64,000 nt of DNA from Actinoplanes utahensis (GCF_016862455.1 NZ_BOMZ01000105.1:39771-103770); one strand, 5' to 3'. Shown: positions 9,127 through 17,953, numbered from the stretch's first letter. Numbers and translations are program-made. Notes: generated by a model from the letters alone, not told the origin.

Positions 9127-9983
9127 CCGAGAGCCCGTACCGACTCGCCTGGCGGGTGACCGAGCCGCTGCACGCGATGGTCTACTTCGTGCCCGAGGCC
9201 CCGGAGCGGTACGCCGCGTTCGGCCTGGATCCGATGGACGGCTACTTCGCCTCCCGGGCGGCCGCGTTCGGGCCGGTCGGCCCGGGCCCGGTGATCGCCA
9301 CCTTCTACAACTTCAGCCCGCGCCGGGTGCGCCGCGCGCTGCCGTCGGCCTGGGCGAAGGCCACTCCGGAGCAGCTCGTCGCGGCCCGCCTGGACGCCGC
9401 GGACGCGGCCCTGACCCGCGGCCTGGGCGCCGAGGTGCTCGGCGGCCCCGAGGTGGCGGAGGCGGCCGCGCTGGCCCGCACCGCGGCGCTGGCCGCGAGC
9501 GAGCAGCCGCACGGCCGGCCGTTGTTCGCCGCGCACGCCGATCTGCCCTGGCCGGAGCAGCCGCATCTGGTGCTCTTCCACGCGCAGATGCTGCTCCGCG
9601 AGTTCCGGGGTGACGGGCACGTGGCGGCGCTCGTCGCGGCCGGGATCGGCGGGCTCGACGCGATCGTGCTGCACGCCGCCAGCGGCGAGATCGAGCCGCG
9701 GTTCCTCCAGGCGACCCGCGGCTGGGGCCGGGAGGCGTGGGCCGCCGCCGAGGACGACCTGCGCGGCCGGGGGCTGCTGGGGGAGAGCGGGCTGACCGAG
9801 GCCGGGGTCCGGCTGCGGGCCGGGCTGGAGGAGACGACCGACCGGCTGGCCGAGCCGGCGTACCGGGTTCTCGGCGAGGAGGGGTGCCTGCGGCTGGCCG
9901 CCCTGACCCGGCCGTTGAGCCGCACGGTGGTGAAGGCGGGCCTGCTGAATCCGGCCACCCTGGTTGAGGCTAATCGGCGGTGA
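9114..9983 (+). CDS. SCO6745 family protein
   Basis: A 289-residue protein beginning at GTG 9114, five bases after GAGGAG; a second GTG at 9123 overlaps the previous stop as GTGA. The sequence matches the actinobacterial SCO6745-type family: ITEPLHAMVYF-like opening (VTEPLHAMVYFVPEA), GYFASRAAAFGPV, ATFYNFSPRRVRRALP, and a helical C-terminal part with GLTEAGVRLRAGLEETTDRL that looks like a winged-helix segment. The biochemical role of this family is unknown to me. No signal peptide or membrane segment is present. The overlap with the preceding nuclease-like gene suggests they act together. Confidence 0.75.
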   Translation: MGTVTESPYRLAWRVTEPLHAMVYFVPEAPERYAAFGLDPMDGYFASRAAAFGPVGPGPVIATFYNFSPRRVRRALPSAWAKATPEQLVAARLDAADAALTRGLGAEVLGGPEVAEAAALARTAALAASEQPHGRPLFAAHADLPWPEQPHLVLFHAQMLLREFRGDGHVAALVAAGIGGLDAIVLHAASGEIEPRFLQATRGWGREAWAAAEDDLRGRGLLGESGLTEAGVRLRAGLEETTDRLAEPAYRVLGEEGCLRLAALTRPLSRTVVKAGLLNPATLVEANRR

Positions 9984-10049
9984 GAGTGCTAACTCATCGT
10001 CTCGCCGGAATCGTTTGCCGGAGAGTAGTCAGTACGTCACGCTAGGTGC

Positions 10050-10826
10050 GTGACACAACATCAGCGGAGACACCCGGCGTCCTGGTGGGCGCAGTTCCAA
10101 GAGGCCTCCGAGCGGTTCGACGCCGCTTACCTGACCGAGGGGTTGGGTGACCTGATAAACGCGAAGATCAGCTCGCAGTTGCTGCGCCGGGAGGCGGAGA
10201 TCGCCACCGATGTGGTGGTCCGGCACCTCAACAAGCCGCAGAGCGAGGAGCTGGCCGATCGTTCGCAGAAGGGAGTGGAGCGGCTGATCGCCACGGTGGA
10301 GCGGCTCGCGGAGCGGGCCGGTGAGGCGTTCTCCCTCGCCGAGGTCCATGCGGTCTGCCACCTGCTGGAGGGGCGGTTCGGTGACGCCGCGCACGCGGCC
10401 GAGGAGTTCCTCAAGACCCAGCAGATCCTGCGGATCTTCGTCGGCGCGATGCGGATGGAGCGGTTCGACGGTGACGTGGCGGTCCGGATGCTGGCGGCCG
10501 GGCATGAGCCGGCGGCGGCCATGCACTCCGGCATGATCATCGGTAAGTACAGCTGGTGGCCCGCCTGGCTCATCAAGATCGTCACGGAGCGGGCGATGGC
10601 CGGGCACCTGGACGACGAGATGATCGCCGCCCTCGACCGGTGCGCCTACGCGACGCTCAGTCCCGCCCAGTCCCGCATCGCGCGCCGCCTGCTCGAGGGG
10701 GAGGAGGCGCTGGTCGACGCCTCGGCGGGCCGCCTGGAGGCCCTGGGCGAGGCCGACGCCGCCGAGAAACTCCGCAAGGGCGACCTGACCGCCGTCGCCC
10801 TCGCCGCCCGTCTCATCCCCGTCTGA
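10050..10826 (+). CDS. Conserved-looking cytoplasmic helical protein, function unknown
   Basis: A 258-residue, almost entirely helical protein with charged amphipathic segments and no signal peptide or membrane helix. I recognise no domain. GTG at 10050 is chosen because it starts just upstream of the first helix (WWAQFQEASERFDAAYLTE); there is no ribosome binding site, and CACGCT lies six bases before the GTG, which may be a weak leaderless -10 box. It stands alone between the SCO6745-type gene and a hairpin region that also ends the ABC importer operon from the other side. Confidence 0.65.
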   Translation: MTQHQRRHPASWWAQFQEASERFDAAYLTEGLGDLINAKISSQLLRREAEIATDVVVRHLNKPQSEELADRSQKGVERLIATVERLAERAGEAFSLAEVHAVCHLLEGRFGDAAHAAEEFLKTQQILRIFVGAMRMERFDGDVAVRMLAAGHEPAAAMHSGMIIGKYSWWPAWLIKIVTERAMAGHLDDEMIAALDRCAYATLSPAQSRIARRLLEGEEALVDASAGRLEALGEADAAEKLRKGDLTAVALAARLIPV

Positions 10827-10946
10827 CCTCCGAGCGCGTGTGGAGCCGGGCCGTCCGGGGCGCCCGAAGCACGCACGCGGGGTGGTGACCGTGCGCGTGT
10901 GGAGCCGGGCCGTCCAGCGCGCCCCAGCTCCACACGCGCTCGGAGG
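10827..10946. terminator. Bidirectional inverted repeat with an internal direct repeat
   Basis: A perfect 20-base inverted repeat (10827-10846 against 10927-10946) lies exactly between two convergent stop codons. A 23-base direct repeat (10834-10856 and 10893-10915) places a second copy of the left arm closer to the right arm, so the right arm can pair with either copy. It most likely terminates transcription from both sides. Confidence 0.65.
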
Positions 10947-10949
10947 CGG

Positions 10950-12080
10950 TCAGGCGCCGCCCTCGGTGAGGGTCACGGTGGCCGGCTGGAAGGACGAGCC
11001 GGTCACGTCGACGCCGGCCGCCTTGGCCTGCTCGATCGCCTGGTTGATGTAGTCGTTGGTGTAGGCCAGACCTTCCGGGGCCTTCGTGAGGACGCTGTCG
11101 CCGGTCTGGTTCCTCGTGGTCATCGAGATGTCCACGGTCTGCTTCCAGGCCGCCTCGTCGATCACCCCGATGCCCGCGCCGGTGGCCGGCCAGATCAGCT
11201 TGCTGGTCTCGTTCATCTGCCACAGCTGGTGGCTCCTGCCGAGCTTCGAGCCCTTGGCGACGACCAGGTCCCGGCACTTCTCCGCGTTGTCCCGGCAGAA
11301 CGCCCAGCCCTTGATCGTGGCGGTCAGGAACTTCACGGTCTGCTGCTGGTACGCCGGGTCGCTCAACTTCTCGGTGTTCGCCCAGACCGCGTCCTGCAGC
11401 ATCGACGAGCCCTCGGTCTTCCAGTCGATGATCGAGAAGTCGCCGGCGGTGTACAGCTTGCCGGTCGCCGGGTTCTTCGCCTCCAGGAGCTGGGCGTACT
11501 CGTTGTAGCTCATCGCCTGCGCCGCATCGATCTCCTTCTTCAGCAGCGCCTGCATGTCGAACTGCTGCTGCACCAGGGTGACGTCCTTACCGGGGTCGAG
11601 CCCGGCCTTGGTCATCCCGGCGAACAGCTCGAACTCGTTGCCGAAACCCCAGTTGCCGACCTTCTTGCCCCTCAGATCGGCGGCCTCGGTGATGCCGCTG
11701 TCCTTCCAGGCGACCTGGTAGGTGCCGGAGCGGGCGAAGATCTGCGCCACGTCGGTGATCCCGGCGCCCTGCTCGCGGGAGGCGAGCGCCTTCGGCACCC
11801 AGGCGACCGCGTAGTCGGCCTTGCCCTGGGCCAGGACCGTCTGCGGAACGATGTCGACGCCGCCCTCCAGCAGCTCGACGTCGAGGCCCTGCTCCCGGTA
11901 GAACCCCTGGTCGACGGCGGCGATGTAGCCGGCGAACTGGGCCTGGTAGAACCACTGTAACTGCAGCTTGACCGGGGTGAGCGCGCCGCTCGCGCCGGGG
12001 GCGGGGGTGCTGGGTGTGTCGGCGGTGCCGCAGGCGCCCAGAGCGAGCACCGACGCGAGAAGGAGGCGGGAGATCTTCAC
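10950..12080 (-). CDS. NMT1/THI5-like ABC transporter substrate-binding lipoprotein
   Basis: A 376-residue lipoprotein: MKISRLLLASVLALGAC is a lipoprotein signal with the acylated cysteine at 17, then a Thr/Ser/Pro linker. The mature part has the fold signature of NMT1/THI5-type binding proteins: VKLQLQWFYQAQFAGYIAAV, FYREQGLDVELLEGG, QGKADYAVAWVPKAL. Such proteins bind pyrimidines, thiamine precursors, taurine or related small compounds. GTG at 12080 has AGGGG upstream. It is the last gene of an operon with dihydropyrimidinase and beta-ureidopropionase, so a pyrimidine or hydantoin-like ligand is likely (inference). Confidence 0.9.
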   Translation of the reverse strand: MKISRLLLASVLALGACGTADTPSTPAPGASGALTPVKLQLQWFYQAQFAGYIAAVDQGFYREQGLDVELLEGGVDIVPQTVLAQGKADYAVAWVPKALASREQGAGITDVAQIFARSGTYQVAWKDSGITEAADLRGKKVGNWGFGNEFELFAGMTKAGLDPGKDVTLVQQQFDMQALLKKEIDAAQAMSYNEYAQLLEAKNPATGKLYTAGDFSIIDWKTEGSSMLQDAVWANTEKLSDPAYQQQTVKFLTATIKGWAFCRDNAEKCRDLVVAKGSKLGRSHQLWQMNETSKLIWPATGAGIGVIDEAAWKQTVDISMTTRNQTGDSVLTKAPEGLAYTNDYINQAIEQAKAAGVDVTGSSFQPATVTLTEGGA

Positions 12081-12095
12081 GAGGCGAACCCCTAA

Positions 12096-12851
12096 CTAGC
12101 TGATCAGATTTCTTTTCCAGGGCATGGCCAGACGCTCCAGCAGGAGCGTGACCAGGTAGAAGGTCAGGCCGAGCAGGCAGGCGCCGGCCACGAAGGCCCA
12201 GGCCCGGGGATAGGCGGTGAACGCGGCGGCGGACGTGATCCGGGCGCCGAGCCCGTCCTGCAGCCCGCCGAAGTACTCGGCGACGACCGCGGCGATCACG
12301 GCCAGCGACGACGCCTGCCGCAGGCCGGTGAAGAGGTGGGGGAGCGCGCCCGGCAGCCGTACCTTGCGGGCGAAGGTCCAGCCGGAGGCGGCGTAGGTGC
12401 GCATCAGCTCCTGATGGACCGGGCTCACCTCGCGCAGCCCGCGCAGCAGGTTGAGGAAGACCGGGAAGAACACCACGATGCCGGTGACCAGGCGGCGCGG
12501 GACGCTGCTGGTCGACTCGAACATGTTGTTGAGAATCGGGGCGAGCGCGATGATCGGCAGCGCGTTGATCACCGCGGCGAACGGGATCGACACGTCGCCG
12601 AGCAGCGTCGACCGGCTGGCGGCCAGCGCCGCGCACACCGCCAGGAGAGTGCCGCCGATCAGGCCCACGAGGGCGTTCGCGCCGCTGGCCAGGGCCGCGT
12701 CCCCGATGTTGCCGCGCTGCTCGACGATCTGCGCGCCGATCGCCGAGGGGGCCGGGAGGATGAACGGCGCGACCCGCCCGGCCGTCACGAGCACCTCCCA
12801 CAGGACCAGGGCGAGAAGACCGAAGAGCACCGGCGGGAGTACGCGTCTCAT
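12096..12851 (-). CDS. ABC transporter permease (first of two)
   Basis: A 251-residue integral membrane protein of the BPD_transp_1 family with about six helices. The EAA-like cytoplasmic loop reads LMRTYAASGWTFARKVRLPG followed by ALPHLFTGLRQASSLAVIAAVVAE, matching the SsuC/TauC/ThiX branch. ATG at 12851 overlaps the ATPase stop (ATGA), and the binding-protein gene follows 15 bp downstream. It pairs with the other permease at 13660-14502 as a heterodimer. Confidence 0.9.
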   Translation of the reverse strand: MRRVLPPVLFGLLALVLWEVLVTAGRVAPFILPAPSAIGAQIVEQRGNIGDAALASGANALVGLIGGTLLAVCAALAASRSTLLGDVSIPFAAVINALPIIALAPILNNMFESTSSVPRRLVTGIVVFFPVFLNLLRGLREVSPVHQELMRTYAASGWTFARKVRLPGALPHLFTGLRQASSLAVIAAVVAEYFGGLQDGLGARITSAAAFTAYPRAWAFVAGACLLGLTFYLVTLLLERLAMPWKRNLIS

Positions 12852-13663
12852 GAGCGCAGCGCCTGTCGTACCTCGGTGATCTTCTCGAAGTAGACCGGAG
12901 CCTGCCGCCCGGCCTCGTCCCGGGACGGCAGCTCCACCGCGATCGACGCACGAATCCGGCCCGGCCGGGCCGACATGACCACCACCCGGTCGGAGAGGAA
13001 CACCGCCTCGGAGATCGAGTGGGTGACGAAGACCGTGCTGGTGCCGGTCTTCGCGCAGATACCGAGCAGCTCGGACTGGAGCCGCTCGCGGGTCATCTCG
13101 TCGAGGGCGCCGAACGGCTCGTCCATCAGCAGCAGCGGCGGCTGGACCGCCAGCGCCCGGGCGATCGCGACCCGCTGCTGCATGCCGCCGGAGAGCTGGC
13201 CGGGGTAGTGGCCGGCGAAGTCGGCGAGCCCGACCAGCTCCAGCATCTCCTCGGCCCGGGCCCGGCGCTCGGCCCGGCCCACGCCGCGCAGCTCGAGCGG
13301 CAACTCGACGTTGCGGCGCACGGTCCGCCATTCGAGGAGACCGGCCTGCTGGAAGGCGATGCCGTACTCCTGCTCGCGGCGCGCCTGCGCGGCCGGGCGG
13401 CCCGCGACGGTGACCGTGCCGCTGGTCGGCTCGATCAGGTCGGCGATCAGCCGCAACAGGGTGCTCTTGCCGCACCCGGACGGCCCGATCAGCGACACGA
13501 ACTCGCCGGATCCGACCGTCAGGTCCACGTCGGACAGTGCCGGCACCTCGTCGGAGCGGCCCTGGTTGAAGATCTTCGTGACGTTGCCGACGACGACCGA
13601 GGCCGTGTCCGCAGGCCCGGACGTGGGCACGACGTCCGGATCCGAGTTCGCCGGAGCGCTCAC
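12848..13663 (-). CDS. ABC transporter ATP-binding protein
   Basis: A 271-residue ATPase of the SsuB/TauB/ThiZ class. Walker A is GPSGCGKSTLL, Q-loop in AFQQAGLLEW, signature LSGGMQQRVAIARAL, Walker B LLLMDEPFGALD, and the switch histidine in FVTHSISEA. GTG at 13663 overlaps the stop of the upstream permease (GTGA) and its own stop overlaps the next permease start (ATGA), so translation is coupled along the operon. It powers import by the two permeases for the NMT1-type binding protein. Confidence 0.92.
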   Translation of the reverse strand: MSAPANSDPDVVPTSGPADTASVVVGNVTKIFNQGRSDEVPALSDVDLTVGSGEFVSLIGPSGCGKSTLLRLIADLIEPTSGTVTVAGRPAAQARREQEYGIAFQQAGLLEWRTVRRNVELPLELRGVGRAERRARAEEMLELVGLADFAGHYPGQLSGGMQQRVAIARALAVQPPLLLMDEPFGALDEMTRERLQSELLGICAKTGTSTVFVTHSISEAVFLSDRVVVMSARPGRIRASIAVELPSRDEAGRQAPVYFEKITEVRQALRS

Positions 13664-14502
13664 AGCGTCACCACCTCCACGTGGCGCCGGTGCCGCATCA
13701 GCGGCAGTTCCAGGAGACTGACGAGGCCGGCGACCAGCAGGCCGAGCAGGGCCGCGCCGAGCATCGCCGTGTAGACCTTGGCGGGGTCCGAGGTGGCCTC
13801 CCGCGAGTACTCGATGATCAGACGGCCGATGCCGCCGCGGGTGCCGGTGGAGATCTCTCCGACCACCGCGCCGACCACCGCCGCCGCGCCGGCCAGGCGC
13901 AGCGCCGGGAAGAGGTACGGCAGCGCCGCCGGGAAGCGCAGCTTCACCAGCGTGCGCCACCAACCCGCCGCGTAACTGCGCATCAGCTCCACACCGCTGG
14001 CGGACGGTGACTGGAGCCCGCGCAGCATGCCCACCGCGACCGGGAAGAAGGCCAGGTAGGCGGCGATCACCGCGACCGTCGCCCACGGGGGCATCAGGGT
14101 GCCGCCCCACCCGGCGATCAGTGGGGCGAGAGCGACCAGGGGCACGGTCTGGGAGAGGACGACGTACGGCAGCAGGCCGCGCTCCACGATCCGGAACCGT
14201 TGCATCGCCGTGGCCAGGACCAGGCCGATCACGGTTCCGGCGAGGAAACCGGCGGCCGTGATGCCGAGCGTGAACAGGCAGGCGTCCAGCACCACCAGCC
14301 ACACCGGGCGGCCACCGGTCATCTCCGGGCCGGCCAGCCGCCGCAGGACCGTCCACAGGTGCGGCATGGAGAGGTCGTCGGCGCGCGGGAGCACTCGCAC
14401 GCCGAACACCACGGTCCCCTCGGGGGCACCGACGGCCTTGTAGCCCTCCCACACGAGCACGGCCGTGGCCAGGCCGGCAACGCCGGCGAGGAGACGCCTC
14501 AT
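13660..14502 (-). CDS. ABC transporter permease (second of two)
   Basis: A 280-residue BPD_transp_1 permease with about six helices and an extra 45-residue outer segment after the first helix (about 28-75), unlike its partner at 12096-12851. The EAA-like loop is LMRSYAAGWWRTLVKLRFPA then ALPYLFPALRLAGAAAVVGA. ATG 14502 overlaps the LLM oxidoreductase stop, again ATGA. Two different permeases in one system is normal for this transporter class. Confidence 0.9.
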   Translation of the reverse strand: MRRLLAGVAGLATAVLVWEGYKAVGAPEGTVVFGVRVLPRADDLSMPHLWTVLRRLAGPEMTGGRPVWLVVLDACLFTLGITAAGFLAGTVIGLVLATAMQRFRIVERGLLPYVVLSQTVPLVALAPLIAGWGGTLMPPWATVAVIAAYLAFFPVAVGMLRGLQSPSASGVELMRSYAAGWWRTLVKLRFPAALPYLFPALRLAGAAAVVGAVVGEISTGTRGGIGRLIIEYSREATSDPAKVYTAMLGAALLGLLVAGLVSLLELPLMRHRRHVEVVTL

Positions 14503-15497
14503 CCGAACGCCGGGATGATGCTCCGGCCGTACGCCGCAAGGGTCTGCTCTTTGGCGTCGTGCTGGAGATAGACGGCGAACTGGTCGACGCCCAGCTCCTT
14601 GAGCTCCTGCAGGCGTTCGACGTGGTTCTCCACCGGGCCGAGGACGCAGAACCGGTCCACGATCTCGTCCGGCACGAACGAGGTGTGGCTGTTGCCGGCC
14701 CGCCCGTGCTCGGCGTAGTCGTACCCCTGCCGGGCCTTGATGTAGTCGGTCAGCGCCTGCGGCACCGCGCCGCCCTCACCGCCGTAGCGGGCGACGATGT
14801 CGGCGATGTGGTTGCCGACCATCCCGCCGAACCATCGGGTCTGCTCCCGCTGGTGCTCGACGTCGTCGCCGACGTAGGCCGGGGCCGCCACGCAGAACGT
14901 GATCGCGTCCGGGTCCCGCCGCTTGTCGGCGGCGGCCTTCCGGACCGCCTTGATCATCCATTCGGCGATGTCCGGGTCGGCGAGCTGCAGGATGTAGCCG
15001 TCACCGACCTCCCCGGTGATGGCCAGGGCCTTCGGGCCGTAGGCCGCCACCCAGACCTCGAGCCTGCTGTCGGCGGCCCAGGCCAGCTGGAGCTCGCTCC
15101 CGCGGACCGTGACCTTCTCGCCGTTGCCGAGGCCCTTGATCGCGAGGACGCTCTCGCGGAGCCGGCCGAGGGTCTGCGGGGCGAGCCCCAGGACCCGCAG
15201 CGCCGAGTCGCCCCGGCCGATGCCGCAGACGGTGCGGTTGCCGTACATCTCGTTGAGGGTCGCGAAGGCCGAGGCGGTGACCGTCCAGTCCCGGGTGCCC
15301 GGGTTGGTCACCATCGGGCCGACGATGATCCGTTCGGTGGCGCCGAGGATCGCCGAGTAGACGACGTACGGCTCCTGCCAGAGCACGTGCGAGTCGAAGG
15401 TCCAGAAGTGGCTGAAGCCGGCCGCCTCGGCCTTCTTCGCCCACTCGACGATCTCCCGCGCGGGTGGGTCGTTCTGCAAGACGACGCCGATGTCCAT
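14499..15497 (-). CDS. LLM-class, probably F420-dependent, oxidoreductase
   Basis: A 332-residue luciferase-like barrel: MDIGVVLQNDPPAREIVEWA, AAGFSHFWTFDSHVLWQEPY, GPMVTNPGTRDWTVTASAFA, and GIGRGDSALRVLG. This combination is that of the actinobacterial LLM subgroup I know as TIGR03842, annotated as F420-dependent. ATG 15497 is preceded by GAGAGG at eight bases; a GTG two codons upstream overlaps that site, so I prefer the ATG. It sits between dihydropyrimidinase (13 bp upstream) and the importer permease (overlap), so it should act on the same compound. Candidate role: redox step on the pyrimidine ring before hydrolysis, in place of a classical dihydropyrimidine dehydrogenase, which is absent here. 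Confidence 0.85.
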   Translation of the reverse strand: MDIGVVLQNDPPAREIVEWAKKAEAAGFSHFWTFDSHVLWQEPYVVYSAILGATERIIVGPMVTNPGTRDWTVTASAFATLNEMYGNRTVCGIGRGDSALRVLGLAPQTLGRLRESVLAIKGLGNGEKVTVRGSELQLAWAADSRLEVWVAAYGPKALAITGEVGDGYILQLADPDIAEWMIKAVRKAAADKRRDPDAITFCVAAPAYVGDDVEHQREQTRWFGGMVGNHIADIVARYGGEGGAVPQALTDYIKARQGYDYAEHGRAGNSHTSFVPDEIVDRFCVLGPVENHVERLQELKELGVDQFAVYLQHDAKEQTLAAYGRSIIPAFG

Positions 15498-15509
15498 TCC
15501 CACCCCTCT

Positions 15510-16913
15510 CTAGATCAGGTAGTCGCTGAGGCCGCGTTTGAGGTACCGGCCGCGGCCGGCCCGCCCGGTGTACTCGCCGCCGGACGCGATGACCTCGCCT
15601 CGGGCGATGACCGTGTCGACCCTCCCGTCGATCTCCCAGCCCTCCCAGGCGGAGTGGTCCATGTTCATGTGATGCGTCGCCGCGCTGATCCGGGTGCGCC
15701 CGTTCGGGTCGTAGAGGACGATGTCGGCGTCCGAGCCGGGGGCGATGATCCCCTTGCGCGGGTAGAGGCCGAACATCCGCGCCGGGGTCGTCGCGATCGT
15801 CTCCACCCAGCGGCCCAGCGACAGCTTCCGGTCGACGACGCCCTGATAGAGCAGGTCCACCCGGTGCTCGACGCTGCCGATCCCGTTCGGGATCCTCGAG
15901 AAGTCGCCGAGGCCGAGCTCCTTCTGGTCCTTGAAGCAGAACGGGCAGTGGTCGGTCGACACCACCGACAGGTCGTCGGTGCGCAGGCCCTGCCACAGGT
16001 CGGCCCGGTGCGTCTCGTGCTTGCTGCGCAGCGGTGTCGAGCAGACCCACTTGGCGCCCTCGAAACCGGGGGCGCCGAGCTGGTCCTCCAGGGTCAGGTA
16101 GAGGTACTGCGGGCAGGTCTCGGCGAAGACGTTCCGCCCGCGGTTCCGGGCCTCCGCGACCTGTTCGAGGGCCTTGGACGCGCTCAGGTGCACGATGTAC
16201 AGCGGACAGTCGGCGGCGACGCTCGCCAGCCAGATCGCCCGGCTGGTGGCCTCCGCCTCCAGTTCCTGCGGGCGGGTCAGGCCGTGGTGGACCGGGTCCG
16301 TCTCGCCGCGTTCCAGGGCCTGCTTGACCAGCACGTCGATGGCCGGGCCGTTCTCCGCGTGCATCATGATCATGGCGCCGTTGTCGCGGGCCTTCTGCAT
16401 CGCCCGCAGGATCTGCCCGTCGTCGGAGTAGAAGACGCCGGGGTACGCCATGAACAGCTTGAAACTGGAGATGCCCTCGGTGGCCACCAGTTGGTCCATG
16501 GCCTTGAGCGACTCGTCGTCGACCCCGCCGAGGATCATGTGGAAGGCGTAGTCGATGTGACAGTTGCCCGCGGCCTTGCCGTGCCAGGCCGCCAGCCCGT
16601 CCTGGACCACCTCGCCGGTCCGCTGCACCGCGAAGTCGATGATCGTGGTGGTACCGCCGATCGCCGCCGCCCGGGTGCCGGTGTCGAAGGTGTCGCTGGC
16701 GTGGGTGCCGCCGAAGGGCAGTTCCATGTGGGTGTGGGCGTCGACGGCACCCGGGATGACGTACTTCCCGGTGGCGTCGATGGTGTGGTCGATCGCGGGG
16801 GCCCGGCCGGGCGCGTAGATCGCGGCGATCGTCTCGCCTTCGATCAGCACGTCCGCCGGGTTCGGCCCGGTCGGGCCGACGACGGTCCCGCCCTTGACGA
16901 GGAGCGGGCTCAC
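15510..16913 (-). CDS. hydA: Dihydropyrimidinase / D-hydantoinase
   Basis: A 467-residue cyclic amidohydrolase. Metal ligands are complete: His60 and His62 (AVDAHTHMELPFGG), carboxylated Lys152 (FKLFMAYPG), His185 (MMHAEN), His242 (YIVHLSASKA) and Asp321 (STDHCPF). It opens 5,6-dihydrouracil or -thymine (or a hydantoin) to the N-carbamoyl amino acid. GTG 16913 overlaps the stop of the beta-ureidopropionase gene (GTGA). Length and motifs fit the family well; the exact substrate cannot be read from sequence. Confidence 0.93.
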   Translation of the reverse strand: MSPLLVKGGTVVGPTGPNPADVLIEGETIAAIYAPGRAPAIDHTIDATGKYVIPGAVDAHTHMELPFGGTHASDTFDTGTRAAAIGGTTTIIDFAVQRTGEVVQDGLAAWHGKAAGNCHIDYAFHMILGGVDDESLKAMDQLVATEGISSFKLFMAYPGVFYSDDGQILRAMQKARDNGAMIMMHAENGPAIDVLVKQALERGETDPVHHGLTRPQELEAEATSRAIWLASVAADCPLYIVHLSASKALEQVAEARNRGRNVFAETCPQYLYLTLEDQLGAPGFEGAKWVCSTPLRSKHETHRADLWQGLRTDDLSVVSTDHCPFCFKDQKELGLGDFSRIPNGIGSVEHRVDLLYQGVVDRKLSLGRWVETIATTPARMFGLYPRKGIIAPGSDADIVLYDPNGRTRISAATHHMNMDHSAWEGWEIDGRVDTVIARGEVIASGGEYTGRAGRGRYLKRGLSDYLI

Positions 16914-17752
16914 GGCGCCACCAGCCCGTCGTAGCTGTCCGGGCGGCGGTCGCGGTAGAACTGCCACCGGTCGCGGACCGTGCCGAGCAGGCTCAGATCC
17001 AGGTCCCGGATCACCAGCTCGGGGTGGTGGGTGTCCGCCACGTCGCCGACGAACCTCCCTTCCGGGTCGACGAAGTACGTCTGCCCGTAGAAGTCGTTGT
17101 CGCCGAGCTCCTCGACGCCGACCCGGTTGATCGCGCCGATGAAGTACTCGTTCGCGACCGCGCCGGCCGGCTGCTCCAGCTGCCACAGATAGGAGGAGAG
17201 ACCGCGGCTGGTGGCCGACGGGTTGAACACGATCTGGGCGCCGTTCAGGCCGAGCGCGCGCCAGCCCTCGGGGAAATGCCTGTCGTAACAGATGTAGACG
17301 CCGACCTTGCCGACCGCGGTGTCGAAAACCGGATAGCCCAGATTTCCGGGACGGAAGTAGAACTTCTCCCAGAACCCCTTCACCTGCGGGATGTGGTTCT
17401 TGCGATATTTACCGAGGTATTCGCCGTCGGCGTCGACCACGGCCGCGGTGTTGTAGAGGACGCCGGGCTGCTCCTGCTCGTACATCGGCAGGACCATGAC
17501 CATTCCGAGTTCGGCGGCGAGCGCCTGGAAACGTTCGGTGGTCGGGCCGGGGATGCTCTCGGCGTACTCGTAGTAGGCGGCGTCCTGAACCTGGCAGAAG
17601 TACGGCCCGTAGAAGAGCTCCTGGAAGCAGATCACCTTCGCGCCCTGGGCGGCGGCCTCACGAGCGTAATCCTCGTGCGCCTTGATCATCGATTCCTTGT
17701 CGCCCGTCCAAGTGGTCTGGACGAGGGCGGCGCGGACGACTCCGGTCGTCAT
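16910..17752 (-). CDS. Beta-ureidopropionase / N-carbamoyl amino acid amidohydrolase (nitrilase family)
   Basis: A 280-residue nitrilase-superfamily enzyme with the catalytic triad Glu45 (CFQELFYGPYF), Lys118 (YRKNHIPQ) and Cys155 (YICYDRHFPE). It would hydrolyse N-carbamoyl-beta-alanine to beta-alanine, CO2 and ammonia, the step after dihydropyrimidinase, whose gene overlaps its stop. ATG 17752 follows GAGAGG at seven bases. It is the first gene of a six- or seven-gene leftward operon that ends at the binding-protein gene near 10950, facing a MocR-type regulator. Confidence 0.93.
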   Translation of the reverse strand: MTTGVVRAALVQTTWTGDKESMIKAHEDYAREAAAQGAKVICFQELFYGPYFCQVQDAAYYEYAESIPGPTTERFQALAAELGMVMVLPMYEQEQPGVLYNTAAVVDADGEYLGKYRKNHIPQVKGFWEKFYFRPGNLGYPVFDTAVGKVGVYICYDRHFPEGWRALGLNGAQIVFNPSATSRGLSSYLWQLEQPAGAVANEYFIGAINRVGVEELGDNDFYGQTYFVDPEGRFVGDVADTHHPELVIRDLDLSLLGTVRDRWQFYRDRRPDSYDGLVAP

Positions 17753-17768
17753 TGCGGCCCCTCTCTTT

Positions 17769-17792
17769 TTGATCTCTTCGCACGCTTGATCT
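17769..17792. promoter_or_regulatory. Direct repeat in the divergent control region
   Basis: TTGATCT occurs at 17769-17775 and again at 17786-17792, 17 bases apart, in an AT-rich patch just upstream of the leftward catabolic operon. MocR-type regulators generally bind direct repeats, and one is encoded divergently here, so this is a candidate operator; it is inferred, not proven. Confidence 0.35.
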
Positions 17793-17953
17793 TTATCAGG
17801 CAGGGTGCGGAACGCCTGTGATCGTGTGTTTACTCCTCGTTAAGGGTCCTGCGCCAGGGCTTGCCGGAAAGCGCCGGATGCCGTAGGACACTAACGACAC
17901 AGATTGAGGCGAACAATTGCCCGTACGTTACGGAATGTTTCGGAGACGATAAT

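Noticed and set aside
9984..9992. GAGTGCTAA, one half of a CIRCE element (HrcA site)
   Set aside because: The partner half TTAGCACTC is not found at the required distance, and the next gene is not a chaperone.
14559..16934. A 791-codon rightward open frame opposite the LLM and dihydropyrimidinase genes
   Set aside because: Antisense to two clear enzyme genes, with shadow-type composition and no ribosome binding site.
17861..17953. Longer start of the MocR-type regulator at TTG 17861
   Set aside because: The extra 31 residues show no family similarity and lack a ribosome binding site, whereas TTG 17954 has GGAGA at seven bases.
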